A stretch of 64,000 nt of DNA from Lytechinus pictus. Its lineage: Eukaryota > Echinodermata > Echinoidea > Temnopleuroida > Toxopneustidae. The translations under genes and the position numbers were made by a program. The DNA lies in assembly GCF_037042905.1 (NCBI RefSeq), contig NC_087247.1, forward strand, positions 61,155,920 to 61,219,919. The letters run 5' to 3'. The notes under the pieces are model-generated. The model saw nothing but the letters and a program-made list of their open reading frames with translations, was not told where the DNA came from and did not search any database. Numbering within the stretch: position 1 is the stretch's first letter; each line of letters starts with the position of its first letter. Shown here in pieces: positions 22,477 to 33,624 of the stretch.

Positions 22477-25400
22477 CTGAAATTTAAAAAAAAGAAGAAA
22501 AAAAGGAAGATTGCTTGATGAAATTATCTCAGGATAAAAATCATTATCATAATCCAAGACGGTTTAATCTGCATCAGTTGCGTATCAGGGCAGAGACATA
22601 AAACTAACTTGAAATAACAATCACCCCCTAAATAAGCTTTCAAATTAATTTATAAATTCTGTCGTAGGTATGACATGTACAAAATAAACTAATACAGATA
22701 TTCAAAGAAATAATATGAAAACACTATGGTATTGAAAACAATACATTTCACAAAATACAATAAAAATTATTCTTTTCGGGAGAGGGATCCTCCATCTCCG
22801 TATTTTTACACCAGCGTTCTAAATTTGAATAGACAAAAACAATAAGTGGAGCGCCTTTGGCAGTCTAACCTGCATCGCGCGATTCATAGCAGCAGTGCTG
22901 ACTTTGAAAACTACTATAAAATAATTATTCACAAAAAACACCATTCATATAATGATACAATATACTACGTTCATTGACAATAATTGACATTTGACCTTGA
23001 TCATGCGACCTAAGACTTGTCAGTGATACTCGATTACCCCTATATCCACATTTTATAAACTATATCTATAAACTTTGAAAGTTATAACAGCAATCTAATA
23101 ATTACCTCCAAAATGGCAAAATTCAATGACCATAAATGACCTTTGGTCATGTCACCTGAAACTCGAATGAGATGTTCAGTGATACTTGATTACTCTTATG
23201 TCCAAGTTTCATGAATCAGATCCATAAACTTTCAAAGTTATGATGGTAATTCAACAGATACCCCATTATGGCCAAAGTTCATTGACCTTTGACCTTGTTC
23301 ATGTGACCTAAAATTCGCACAGGATTAGTGATACTTGATTACTCTTATGTCCAAGTTTCATGAATCAGATCCATAAACTTTTAAAGTTATGATAGTAATT
23401 CAACAGATACCCCCTACATGGCCAAAGCTCATTGACCTTTGACCTTATGTTACCTGAAACTCGCACAGGATGTTCAATGATACTTCATTACTCTTATGTC
23501 TGAGTTTCATGTATCAGATCCACAAACTTTTAAAGTTATGATGGTAATTAAACAGATACCCCCAACATGGCCAAAGTTCGTTGACCTTTGACCTTGGTCA
23601 TGTGACCTGTAACTCGCACAGGATGTTCAGTGATACTTGATTACTCTTATGTCCGATTTTCATGAATCAGATCCATAAACTTTTAAAGTTATGATGGTAA
23701 TTCAACAGATACCCCCAACATAGCCAAAGTTCATTGACCTTTGACCTTGGTCATGTGACCTGAAACTCGCACAGGATGTTCAGTGATACTTGATTACTCT
23801 TATATCCAAGTTTTATGAACTAGACCAATAAACTTTCAAAGTTTTGATGGTAATCCAACAAATATCCTCAACTTGGCCAAAGTTCATTGACCTCAAATGA
23901 TCTTTGAACTTGATCATGTGACCTGAAACTTGCACAGGATGTTCAGTGATACTTGATTACTCTTATGTTCAAGTTTCATGAATCAGATCCATAAACTTTT
24001 AAAGTTATGATGGTAATTCAAGAGATACCCCAAACTTGGCCAAAGTTCATTGACCCTAAATGACCTTCGACCTTGGCCATGTGAATTGAAACTCAGGCAG
24101 GATATTCAGTAATACTTGATTAATCTAATGTCCAAGTTTCATAAACTAGGTCCATATATTTTTTAAGTTATGACATTTCAAAAACTTAACCTTAGGTTAA
24201 GATTTTGATGTTGATTCCCCAACATGGTCTAAGCTAATTTACCCTAAATGACCTTTGACCTTAGTCATTATTAACATTGAAATGTCGAAATCACTTATGC
24301 AATGGAGCATTATGGAGATCCTCTTCTTGGCAATGGCTCGAAGATTTGTGATGCCATACAAGTCATGTACAATTCTCCTCTTTGTACACTGATAATATAC
24401 CCCCAAATATCTATTCTTGCTCATTCTCTTTGTATGTACAAAAAGTAATGAGGGAATGTTACATCACATAGCTTGGTGGTAATGCCTATTTGAGAATGTC
24501 CATTACATCAGTGATCTCTGCATTACAATGATGATATAAAGTTTCTTATTACTGAATCGATTTCTCTCAAACTTTGATTTGTTTCTTTGATTTTCTTTTG
24601 TGAATACTTGCCAACTAGCGTGAGGGGCTTCGTTCTACTTTTAAAATAACATATCTTTTCCAAAATGATCGAATTAAAATTGTGAGAAGGAAATTATATT
24701 TTACAGAACTAGCATTATTGATACCTCTGATTGCCCAAGTCGATCATTGTTTGAGATGTCAAAGGTATCACCAACAGTTGCCGTATCAACACCTCCAGTT
24801 CCACGCTTTTGAAGACGAAGTTTATCAAGGATATCATCTAGTCGTTTGACATCCTAATACAGATGAGAAAGTGGATTGTCAGCGTTATGGAAGATTATAT
24901 CAAAATTATTGATTTCACAAGTGACGGAATCGGGATCAGGGGATTCGAAATATGGGAGTTCCCGCAAATAGGGCCTACAAGTACGGACGTTTTTAACAAA
25001 ATTTTTATGATGGGACTGTTTTTTTAAATGGGGGGGGGGGGGGTAGACGATAGCCAGAAAACAAGGGGCGTCGATCCATTTTTCAGATTGGGGGGGGGGC
25101 AAAATCATGAATTAAAGATCCAAAGGCGCTCGATCACACAAAACAAACAAACTCACCCACACACACACATAGATCTATGTATATATATATATATATATAT
25201 AGTGTGATGATAAGTTTACTTCTACCAATCGCTGTTGAGTTGTGAATATTAAACAGAGATGAGGCGAGGCCAACTCAACAGATGACGCAGGACACCATTA
25301 TATATATAATTATATGACGCAGGACACCATATATATATATATATTATATGACTCATGAGAAAGAGACAGATATCTCACCAACAAATTAATGCGAGCGCGA

Positions 25401-28400
25401 AACGCGAGCTAATTTTTTTAATATACTGACCTGAAAACAGGAAAAATGTACCTGTATACAGGTATAGGACTGTGTGTAGTAACTCATGAGGAGGATACAT
25501 ATCTCACTACACAGATAATGTGAGTGCCGAGAGCGAGCTGAAATTTCGTTATATTCTGACCTGAAAGCTTGATATTCTAAGCATTTTTGGTACTAATGTT
25601 TAAGATGGGTATTTAAAAGAACAATAGATGTTCGCGTGAGCTGAAAATTTTGATATTTCGATCTGAAAATAATTGACAGTTTAATGGACGTATTTAAAAA
25701 AGAACAAGCTATAATCCAACAAAAGATTATTGCAAATCAAAGCGGGCGTCCTTTTGAGGTTTAGAACTGAAAACGGGACATTCTATTCACATATTTAATC
25801 ATGAAAAGTATTCGTTTTTGCTACAGAAATGATGCGAGCGCGGAATTATTGGGGGGGGGGGGCAAAACGATAGTTTGCCCTCCCCCAATATTTACATGGG
25901 AGAGGCGATTGCCCCCCCCCCCCCCCGGATCGACGCCTCTGCAGGAAACAACAGTATAAGGGAGATTCGCGCCCTTGTCCGGACGTGTTATTTTTATACA
26001 AGGGTTTTTAAATTAATTATAATTCAGCAATTCATTTGTTCAGACGATAAGTCATAGTGATCGCTAGTGCCAATTCAGTCGGCATTGTCAGCCATCTTAA
26101 AAAATGTCGCAAAAAAAAAATGCTGCCATGACCGGCAATTGGGTGAGTATCTGGGGAGTGTTTCATCAACATTTTCATCTGACAAGTTGTCAGATCTGAC
26201 ATCTTTCTCTGATGTTGATTGGCTGAGAGGTACTGTTACTATGGTAACTGTCGGATAAAATGAGACTTGTCGGATAAAACGTCTGACAAGTCCTTTCATG
26301 AAACGCCCCCCCAGGAGTATTGATCACAAGCATCTAATGAATGCCCTCTTTGAAATTGTTTACAGAAATTTTACACCACTATTAATAGTAGTATTATTTC
26401 TGCATAATGAGCAAAATAGCAGTAATCTATTTTAACAATTCAATAAAACACGTTTGAGGATTTGTATCACGTGTATTTTTAACGAGCATCAATGTATAAG
26501 GCTTGAGACCATCACCCGTCTTTCGATGTAAAGCAAATATAGGCTTATTTAGTATACCTTCGAAAGATGGGGAATTTTGAGATGTACTCCAGCTCGAAGT
26601 CCAGTACCAAGATTAGAAGGACAGCTCAGGATGTATCCAAGATGCTCATTCCACATGAACTCCCATCCTTTAGATTTGATCAACTCCTCAACCTGTTAAT
26701 TCCGGGAATATAATAATGGAAGAAAGAGAAAAGTCTAAAAATAACGATCGTTTAAAATCGAAAATGTCAAACAGTACCGGGGGGGGGGGGGGCACTCAGT
26801 ATATAATGCATAGTGGGTATGTGCCGCGGAGGGGACCCCCATTTTTACACTCAAATTTCCGTTCCAAGGCATAGCATTTTTGTCTTATTGAGAAAAAGAA
26901 CAAAGAAAGCCGCTCCAAGGCATAGCATTTTCTTCTTATCGAGAAAAAAAGAAGAAAGAAATCCGCTCCAAAGCTTCGCAGATTTTCCGTTACGCCGTTC
27001 CGGTCGCATTGATCTGCTACGATGAGCCGCAATTTTGGTGAAAAGCGGCCGGAGAGCGCTTTCCGACCACCGCCTCTGCGCTGGCGCAGCCGGCGCCCGT
27101 GCGCCGTGCTAGCTGCATGCACGTATGCTCGTTCCATTGGGATGCACACGCAGGCGACCCGTTCCAAGGACCCCCGTTTTCACAAACATTTGTAGTTCCG
27201 AAGCCCGTTCCGAGGACCCTCCTTTTTACAATAAGCCCGCTCCAAGGCCCCCGTTTTTTGTCTCGTCCGCGGCACACCCCTACCACTTTTTTGGTCGAGT
27301 GCCCCCCCCCCCCGGGAAACAGTAGGCCCATCATGAGAGTTATACCACCCTGTACCATTATTGGGCAGAAGTTTGGAGATCATTAATGTTACAAGTATTG
27401 TACATGTATAATGAGATTCTCAAAGGTATTTCATCTTTATTAAACCCAATCAATTGAAGATTTAACAAGAATTGCATATAGAAACTTGGGTCCATATAAC
27501 ACAGCGTATAGCACAAAACTAAACAATTCCATTTAAAGGGTAAATCAGATAGAAGAAAAACGTTAATAAAGAATAAATGACAAAGATTCATCCAAAGTAA
27601 TTTACAGTTAAAATACATCGAACGCGATCAAGTACAAGTTGTGACTACTAGTACGTATCATAATATATCATCGTTGATGTAATTTTATATTTCTTTTATC
27701 ATTGATATAAACATAAATATACAAATACAAATACGCTATATAATCATAGCGGCATAAGTTTATTTCATTTTTTATTCTGATGCTTGAATCAAACTTGGGT
27801 TTACTTGGACCACACTTTAATGGGGTACCAGTTGTATATCAATTAAAAATAATTCTTATCCTTCTGAAAAAAAAATCTCAAAAAATTAACTGAGTCGTGA
27901 AATGGGAAGAATGGAAAATACAAAAATATAATGAATTTTAATGATTTATCATAATAATAGCCACAGATATTGAAGAAATATTATGAACTCAGTACTCCAT
28001 AAGTGCGGTTTAAAATGCTAGGTTTAGCCAAGGGTAAACCTAGGTTTTCTAATTAACAGAATACCGCATATTTTGTTTAATACTATTTGTTTCTGTTCTC
28101 AAAACAAACTAATGAATGCTTTATTTCAAGCCATGATATTATTTCAAGGAATTGATTATCTCCAATGTTATTCATGGGACCCTGTGCTCAAAACAATTTT
28201 GTTATTTGTTCTTATGATTTTGTATGGTAAAAAATAAAACAAACACAAGCGAGAACAAGGTAAATAGAATACATTCGGCAGTTTTACAAATAGCATTTTA
28301 AAATCTTAAAATTTCAAATTTTAAAATGTAACTGAAGTACATTAAATTTAATAGTGCTTTCATTATTTTATTACAGTTTTTCTTTATCATTGATGAGCAT

Positions 28401-31400
28401 TCAATCGTGGAATATAAAAGAGAATGTACTAAAATTTGAACTAACTCCAGTCATGTCTCTCAATTTGTAATTTAACTGAAAACACTGAAATTGATAAATT
28501 GCAAATTTGTATATTTTCAATCACCTCTTGTAATTTCATTAATCCGATTTGAGCGCGTTATATAATTGATATTTTTATAAACCGGGTAACATTTTTATGT
28601 TTTTTTTCTTTTACTTTGGATTATTAACTGATATAGTTTCTCCTACATACTTTTCCCCATTTTGACTTAAACTATTATACCTGATTAAGACCAGAGCAGA
28701 ATCTATCGAAGACCCGTTTCATGTTACCGCCCTTTTCCATCGAAATAACTCGAGTATGATCCTCTTCGTTGATCCATACCAGGAAGTTCTTATTGTTGTT
28801 GTGCCTATTAATATAAGAGTCAGTGGTGCACATGTAATGATGAAAACACAATAACATGGAAATCGGAGGGAAAATAATTATTAGTCGCGAGGTAGCGAAG
28901 CGATGATGGGCCGTTTCTTAGATAAAAATCTTATTTTGTGACAGATTTCTAACATAGTAAGAGAGTAATAATTCCTAATATTTATTCCCTTTTCTTTCTT
29001 GTATGTTTTTTTTTTCGGCTTGGTCGTGGATTTTTTTTTCGGCTTGGTCGGGGGTTGGGGGAAACTGCTCCCTGGGCCAACTCTCCATCTGTACGCCAGT
29101 GAATAAAGACATCACCACCTACAGCCGAACTATTTCTTCGTTTTAGTACTCTTCTGCTTTCGTGTTAAGGGGCCGGGGGGGGGGGGGAATTAACGATAAC
29201 CAAAATAATATAAACATTAACAAATAACATACCATATGCCTCGTGCGTCGGGCCAATCTCTTGCCATTCCTGCACATGTTAGAAGAGGAGAGACTGGTTT
29301 GTCGAAGAGGAAATGATCATCAATGAGCAGTTGTTGGTCTTCTTCTGACATGGTAACCAATGAGTAATAATGACCAGCCAACTCGCCTTTCAGACCGCCA
29401 AGAGCATCCGCGACAACCTGATTTATCAACAAACAAATTTATTGAAATGTTGCATTTTACTTTTTGTGAAAGCGAGAAATGCTTTCAATTCACAATTTCT
29501 CAATGATTAAAAAAAAATCGTCATCCTTTTACGTGATCTTTAATTCCCTGTTTATACTCCGATGTTTAGTGTTACATTTTCTTTTATTTCATATTCTTTT
29601 TTTTATTTATGAAAATAAAAAAACAAAAAAATATTCTAAAAATTACAACACATTCATTTGGAATGGGATAAATCATGTAGCATAATGATCTTCATTGATA
29701 TCTATTTGTTTCAGTTCGTTTTTGTTTTATCGCAGTGAAAATATGACATATATGGATGTTACATTCCAGCTAATTCTATCATTGTCATACTACATACGCG
29801 TATAAATTTATTTTATCGAATGGAAATAATACTGTATCGACTACTGTACCTTTAATTTACATACCAGTGGGGTATAACATGCTTTATGACAATTCCCCCA
29901 AATAATGGCACTCATTGTCGGCACAAGGGGAGTGTTTCATTAAAGGACAGTCAAACGTTTTATCCATTGACAAGTCCTGTTTTATCCGATGGTTCCCAAA
30001 GTAACAATGCTTCTTAACAAATCAAAATCAAGGAAAATTGTGAGATCCGAAAACTTGTCGGGCATAAGGTTGATGAAACGCTCCCCTGGATTTTAAGGGG
30101 GGGGGGGGGAGTGGAGGGCAAAAGAAATGTTCAAGGGGGGCTTGGAGATACAAGAAAAAATGTGTACCGCAAAATCATCATTTTTTAACACCCCCCCCCC
30201 TTCCCCGTACCGCAACTTAAGGCATTTGATCGTCCTATCACCAATGACATCTGTATTTCTCAATTGTATTGGTTCAGATAAATCATTTGTTTGTATTCAA
30301 TATATTTTTCTTTATGATGACAAGGATGTAAACATCATGAGAATAGGCCTATACCTGCTCAACCATACGTCTCTCAGCCCTGTTGCATGCTGGGGGAAGG
30401 CTGAGTCCTCGGATACTGCGGCCTGTCCTCACACGAGAAGAAAGGACATACTTTGAGTCCAATACCCCACCACGAATCTTGGAAGAATCCAGATCTGTTG
30501 AATGTATATCGTCTGGACCGTATCCATTGTGTCGTTCGTCGATGACGGGGTCCATCAGTTCTTTGAACACCTTTTAATAATCCACAGAATAATAAAATCG
30601 TATGAAACTCAGACTATAATTTGATATTTTCACGTTTTATATTACAATTATGTAGTTTTGTATTTTATAGGCATTTGACTAGAAATCTCATTGAAGGTGA
30701 TTAATACCCCGCCCTACGTCGTTACCATAATAACAACACAATTTCCCAACGCGTTTGGAAATGGGTCTTGCATGTCTTTACTTCAAGACCGTGCACTGTG
30801 TGTGCTAAAGTTCATGAGCATTGGTCAAAATCTGAGAAAGTTTTTCGAACCGCAACATATAAAACACATTATACGAATTTGTTTAATATTTCATCATTCA
30901 AGAAGAATGAAGGATTTATCGCCAAATACTGTAAATGATATTTCTTTAAAGTACTCTTCATGATTGAGTTGCATGATGTTTTGTATTTTATTCAAGATGC
31001 AAATTAAGCCCAGCACACAATATGCGATCAGATGCGACGCGTATTTTTGATAACTCACAGTTTGCATTAATGTGGAAGTTCCAAGAAGTAAGATTATTTC
31101 ATTTTAAGTTCGGCATAATGTTAGGAATAACAAAATCATAATTTTGCTTTGCGGCAAGCCCTTTGGTCGGAGTAAAGTCCTAATCGGCTTCATGTCGCAG
31201 CCGATGATGACGTCATTACGATTTGGATTTGAATTTGTTTTATTCCTACAAGGAAAGGCTCACACTAGATTGAATTTCGATTTCAGTAGTCCTACCACTA
31301 TTCTGAACTCTGATCGTTAATATCTTATTGTTTGGAATGTCCATACCCAATGTTATTACAATTTATTTGAAATTTGGATCGCGACGAATCGCAAAGTGTG

Positions 31401-32139
31401 CGCCGGGCTTTAAATGGGAAGTTTCCCTTGTGGTAATGCTGGTTTTGATAAAAGCAGAAATATTATAGAAATATATTGAAGGTTTGATGAAAATCAATCG
31501 AAGAATAAGAGTTATCAAATCTGCAAGTCTGCAGTATATACTCTATGATATAGAAATAGATGTCGAACAAAAAAAAATGACCGACCTGAATTGAATTTGC
31601 AGAGCTATACACTAAAAGGCATGATGGGCAGAAAGAATGAGGAGGAAAAAATAGACTACCACATTTGATAAGAGCTGAAAATAAGTTGATGGGAGGTGGA
31701 TGAAAAAAATTGACTAAAAATGGCTTTCCAAGAATGAATTGTGTACCTCGTATGATTCCTCGTCTCCTGCTACCATACCAACGGTCTTGATGAAAGGATG
31801 ACCAGGGTTATCTACTCCTGTTTGAATACACTGATCAAGGGTGAAGCCATTGGGTGTGGATAAGGGACTTAGACGGCTGTAGATGCCTGGTGTCAGATGG
31901 GATGCCATCACGTTATTGTGCTTCGAGAGGTCTGGGAAGTTAGCTGAGGGCGGAAAGTTGGACTTCTGGCCAAAGATTGGGGTGTACGTGCCATCCTCGC
32001 ACAAGGTGCAGTTGACAGCAGCTTGGGTGTCCCGTTGGGGTGATGAGAAATAGGTCATTCCGATTCCCACTCCAGTGGCCGCAGCTGCCATGACAGCCAG
32101 GCCACGGGGTCCAAGTTTCTGCCACACTGCGGATGCCAT
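22375..32139 (-). CDS. CKMT1: Mitochondrial creatine kinase, 7 coding exons (complete CDS)
   Basis: Mitochondrial creatine kinase (ATP:guanidino phosphotransferase) reversibly transfers phosphate between ATP and creatine in the intermembrane space. Coding exons on the minus strand: 32139-31747, 30570-30355, 29417-29233, 28804-28681, 26692-26558, 24853-24725, 22476-22375. Every junction has GT-AG and compatible phase, giving 427 residues, close to the usual 415-420. Residues 1-40 form an Ala/Gly-rich presequence. The N-terminal kinase domain follows (KHNN at 73-76, [11 protein letters not shown] at about 105-115). Next come the SSRVRTGRS nucleotide-binding segment (about 175-183), WINEEDH (about 275-281) and the CPSNLGTG signature with catalytic Cys330. 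Odd points are a Cys-containing insert (about 41-60) before the conserved core and a C-terminus ending EHLMPK, without the longer basic tail of vertebrate forms. Family identity is certain. Equivalence to vertebrate CKMT1 rather than CKMT2 cannot be decided, so the symbol is provisional. An upstream non-coding exon is likely. Confidence 0.95.
22842..24275 (+). repeat. Repeat family A body: about 150-bp tandem array rich in DR1 motifs, in creatine kinase intron 6
   Basis: It opens with AAGTGGAGCGCCTTTGGCAG and GCAGTGCTGACTTTGAAAAC, then about eight units. Each carries TTCATTGACCTTTGACCTTG-like, ATACTTGATTACTCTTATGT and AGTTTCATGAATCAGATCCA blocks. TGACCTTTGACCT, a perfect inverse-orientation DR1 (AGGTCA spaced by one), occurs at about 23283, 23434, 23582, 23736 and 24250. 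The hairpin tail seen in the other copies is absent here. Confidence 0.8.
24725..24853 (-). CDS. CKMT1: Creatine kinase coding exon 6
   Basis: Encodes 43 residues, [10 protein letters not shown] to DRLGQSE, with a tag acceptor and gtatca donor in phase 0. [14 protein letters not shown] is the conserved C-lobe loop that closes over substrate in this family. Confidence 0.95.
25022..25932. mobile_element. Nested poly-G/poly-C repeat, creatine kinase intron 5
   Basis: GGGGCGTCGATCC with an adjacent G-run (about 25067-25100) pairs with a C-run and GGATCGACGCCTCTG at about 25912-25937. The interior from about 25340 holds GCGAGCGCGAAACGCGAGCT blocks like those in the 16123-17678 element, plus TA microsatellites at 25177-25200 and 25330-25344. 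Confidence 0.5.
26151..26314 (+). mobile_element. GCGTTTCAT MITE, copy 3, in creatine kinase intron 5
   Basis: Ends read CTGGGGAGTGTTTCATCA and CATGAAACGCCCCCCCAG. GAGTAT flanks both sides (26145-26150 and 26315-26320), a 6-base candidate target duplication. Confidence 0.75.
26558..26692 (-). CDS. CKMT1: Creatine kinase coding exon 5 (active-site cysteine)
   Basis: Encodes 45 residues, [10 protein letters not shown] to KIPHLSK, with a cag acceptor and gtatac donor in phase 0. It holds the guanidino-kinase signature [14 protein letters not shown]. The cysteine is residue 330 of the precursor. Confidence 0.95.
26777..27316. mobile_element. 540-bp hAT-like non-autonomous element, 8-bp TSD, creatine kinase intron 4
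   Basis: Ends are CC/CCC plus a G-run then GCACTC, and the complement GAGTGC plus a C-run and GGG. AAACAGTA flanks it at 26769-26776 and 27317-27324. The interior repeats CCGTTCCAAGG/CCGCTCCAAGG blocks. An 8-bp duplication is the hAT habit, and no transposase is present. The overlapping reading frames in the interior are not genes. Confidence 0.75.
27325..28680. other. Creatine kinase intron 4, remaining part
   Basis: AT-rich. A small palindromic insert at about 28005-28068 reads TGCGGTTTAAAATGCTAGGT and ACAGAATACCGCA. No exon seen. Confidence 0.4.
28681..28804 (-). CDS. CKMT1: Creatine kinase coding exon 4
   Basis: Completes W265, then reads [16 protein letters not shown] and on to FCSGLNQ. 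The acceptor is aatag and the donor gtataat, with a phase-0 end. WINEEDH carries the acidic residues of the active site known for this family. Confidence 0.95.
29233..29417 (-). CDS. CKMT1: Creatine kinase coding exon 3
   Basis: Encodes residues 204-265, VVADALGG to DARGIW. The last codon is split, TG|gtatgt, with the final G supplied by the next exon. It contains [20 protein letters not shown], typical of mitochondrial creatine kinases. Confidence 0.95.
29925..30088 (-). mobile_element. GCGTTTCAT MITE, copy 4, inverted, in creatine kinase intron 2
   Basis: GGGGAGTGTTTCATTAAAGG at the left and GATGAAACGCTCCCCTG at the right. The internal GTCGG arm order is reversed relative to the other copies. 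Confidence 0.7.
30355..30570 (-). CDS. CKMT1: Creatine kinase coding exon 2
   Basis: Encodes residues 132-203, [10 protein letters not shown] to RRMVEQ, both ends in phase 0 (aag acceptor, gtatag donor). It contains the [19 protein letters not shown] stretch, whose arginines contact the nucleotide phosphates in guanidino kinases. Confidence 0.95.
31007..31409. mobile_element. MITE family with AGNCC...GACGTCATTACGA and 3-bp TSD, copy 1, creatine kinase intron 1
   Basis: Ends read AGCCCAGCACACAATATGCG and AAGTGTGCGCCGGGCT. TTA flanks both sides (31004-31006, 31410-31412). The interior shares GATGACGTCATTACGATTTG and GGAGTAAAGTCC with the copy at 35256. A 3-bp duplication fits PIF/Harbinger-like elements (inference). 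Confidence 0.75.
31747..32139 (-). CDS. CKMT1: Creatine kinase coding exon 1
   Basis: Encodes residues 1-131, from [10 protein letters not shown] to GDEESYE, ending in GAG before a gtacac donor (phase 0). A cag acceptor-like site at 32170-32168 suggests that the exon starts at 32167 with about 28 bases of 5' UTR, so an upstream non-coding exon probably exists. An in-frame upstream ATG at 32205 would add 22 residues if no splice is used there. I prefer 32139 because it gives a conventional mitochondrial presequence. Confidence 0.92.
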
Positions 32140-32319
32140 TGATGATATTGAATCCACGACTGCTGTTCTGTTCACACATGCAAAATAGACTCTGGTTACT
32201 TCCACAGGGCATACGTTCGTTGTTTAATCATTAGTAATTTTTTTTTCTCTCTCTCTTAAACGAATTAATTAAATTTGAATTAGAAATTTGGTAACTTTCT
32301 TAAAGACGAAATAAAATAA

Positions 32320-32850
32320 AATCAAGTACCTAGAATGCACATTTACCAATACAATTTAAGTTCAAAGCCTTTCAAAGCTTAGTCAATGACCTTTTTGCAT
32401 TATATACCATACTGTATAATGGTATCTCTGAGATGAAAATGTGCAGGTCGGCGATCATGGTATCAAAATGCACAAATTCTTATGGCAAGAAGATAAAAAA
32501 AAATTAAGTACCTAGAATGCACATTCACCAATAAAATTCAAGGTCAAAGCTTTTCAAAGGTCAATGACCTTTTTACATTATATACCATACTGTATAAGGG
32601 TATCTCTGAGATGAAAAGACGCAGGTTGGTGATCATGGTGTCAAAATGCACAGATTCTTACAAGAAGATGAAATAAAATAAAATTAAGTACCTAGAATGC
32701 ACATTCACCCACAAAATTGAAGGTCAAAGGTCAATGTATTTTTTTAGCATTAGATACCATATAATGGTATCTCTGAGATGAAAATGTGTAGGTTGGCGAT
32801 CATGGTGTCAAAATGCACAGATTTATACAAGAAGATTAAACAACACAAAA
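32320..32850. repeat. Three-copy tandem repeat, 180-bp period, upstream of creatine kinase
   Basis: AAGTACCTAGAATGCACATT starts units at 32326, 32506 and 32686. All share GGTATCTCTGAGATGAAAA and GATCATGGTGTCAAAATGCA. It lies 0.2-0.7 kb upstream of coding exon 1, where a 5' exon or promoter might be. Confidence 0.85.
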
Positions 32851-33622
32851 ATAAGTATGAAGAATAAACTTTCACCCTTGAAATCCAAGATCAGAGGAAA
32901 AATATATATATATATAAAACCAGAAATTTATCCTTTATGTTCATATTTTATTTGTGAATGATGTTAAGAAAGATGGCAAATTTTTTATGAAAACATAATT
33001 TCAGTATGAAATCATGGAGAATGTATTTAGGGGTCAGAGGTCAATGAACTCTTTCCAAATTGTCAGTGGAAATTAAGTTAAAAAAAGGTTGATAACCAAA
33101 TAACACTTCTTCATAATTAGATTGCGATGTGTTGCCAAAAACAATGAAATAATAAATGAAATCAAGTATATAACTTGAAATTATTTCATCTTAAATAGCA
33201 GCATTGAATGCAATATAATATCTAAATCAAGGTTGTCATGTCTTTTTCTCTCCAGCGATATGCCACTCACCTCAATGCTATAATAAATACTATAAACTAT
33301 TAGCTTAATCTTCTGAAAATGGATAGGATAGGTCTAACTCTCATGTCACAGCTAGCATCATCTGAAAGGCCATCATTAGAGCTAAAGCTTCTGTCATAGT
33401 AAATGGCATAAAGTGTCTGACACTACGTATCTCAACTTCTACAAAGATGAATTCCCTTATTAGTATTATTAATTACCTCTCATTGCAAGCAGCTAGAATC
33501 TCTTGAGATGCTAATGCTGCAGGACAAAACTTCATACATGTATCTGCTCTCTGCCTTACACAGTGGCGTACCGTGGGTCACGGCATGGGGGGGGGGGGCA
33601 CCAGCAACATTTTTGAGTCACT
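32851..33622. other. AT-rich DNA upstream of creatine kinase
   Basis: A TA microsatellite lies at about 32903-32916 and a G-run at 33587-33598. No exon or core promoter could be identified. Confidence 0.3.
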
Positions 33623-33624
33623 TA

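Noticed and set aside
26796-27386. Overlapping frames of 66-123 codons on both strands
   Set aside because: They lie within a GC-rich 8-bp-TSD element and overlap in several frames, with no domain.
31714-32205. Longer creatine kinase start at 32205
   Set aside because: A cag acceptor at 32170-32168 lies between the two ATGs, and the extra residues do not resemble a transit peptide; kept only as an alternative.
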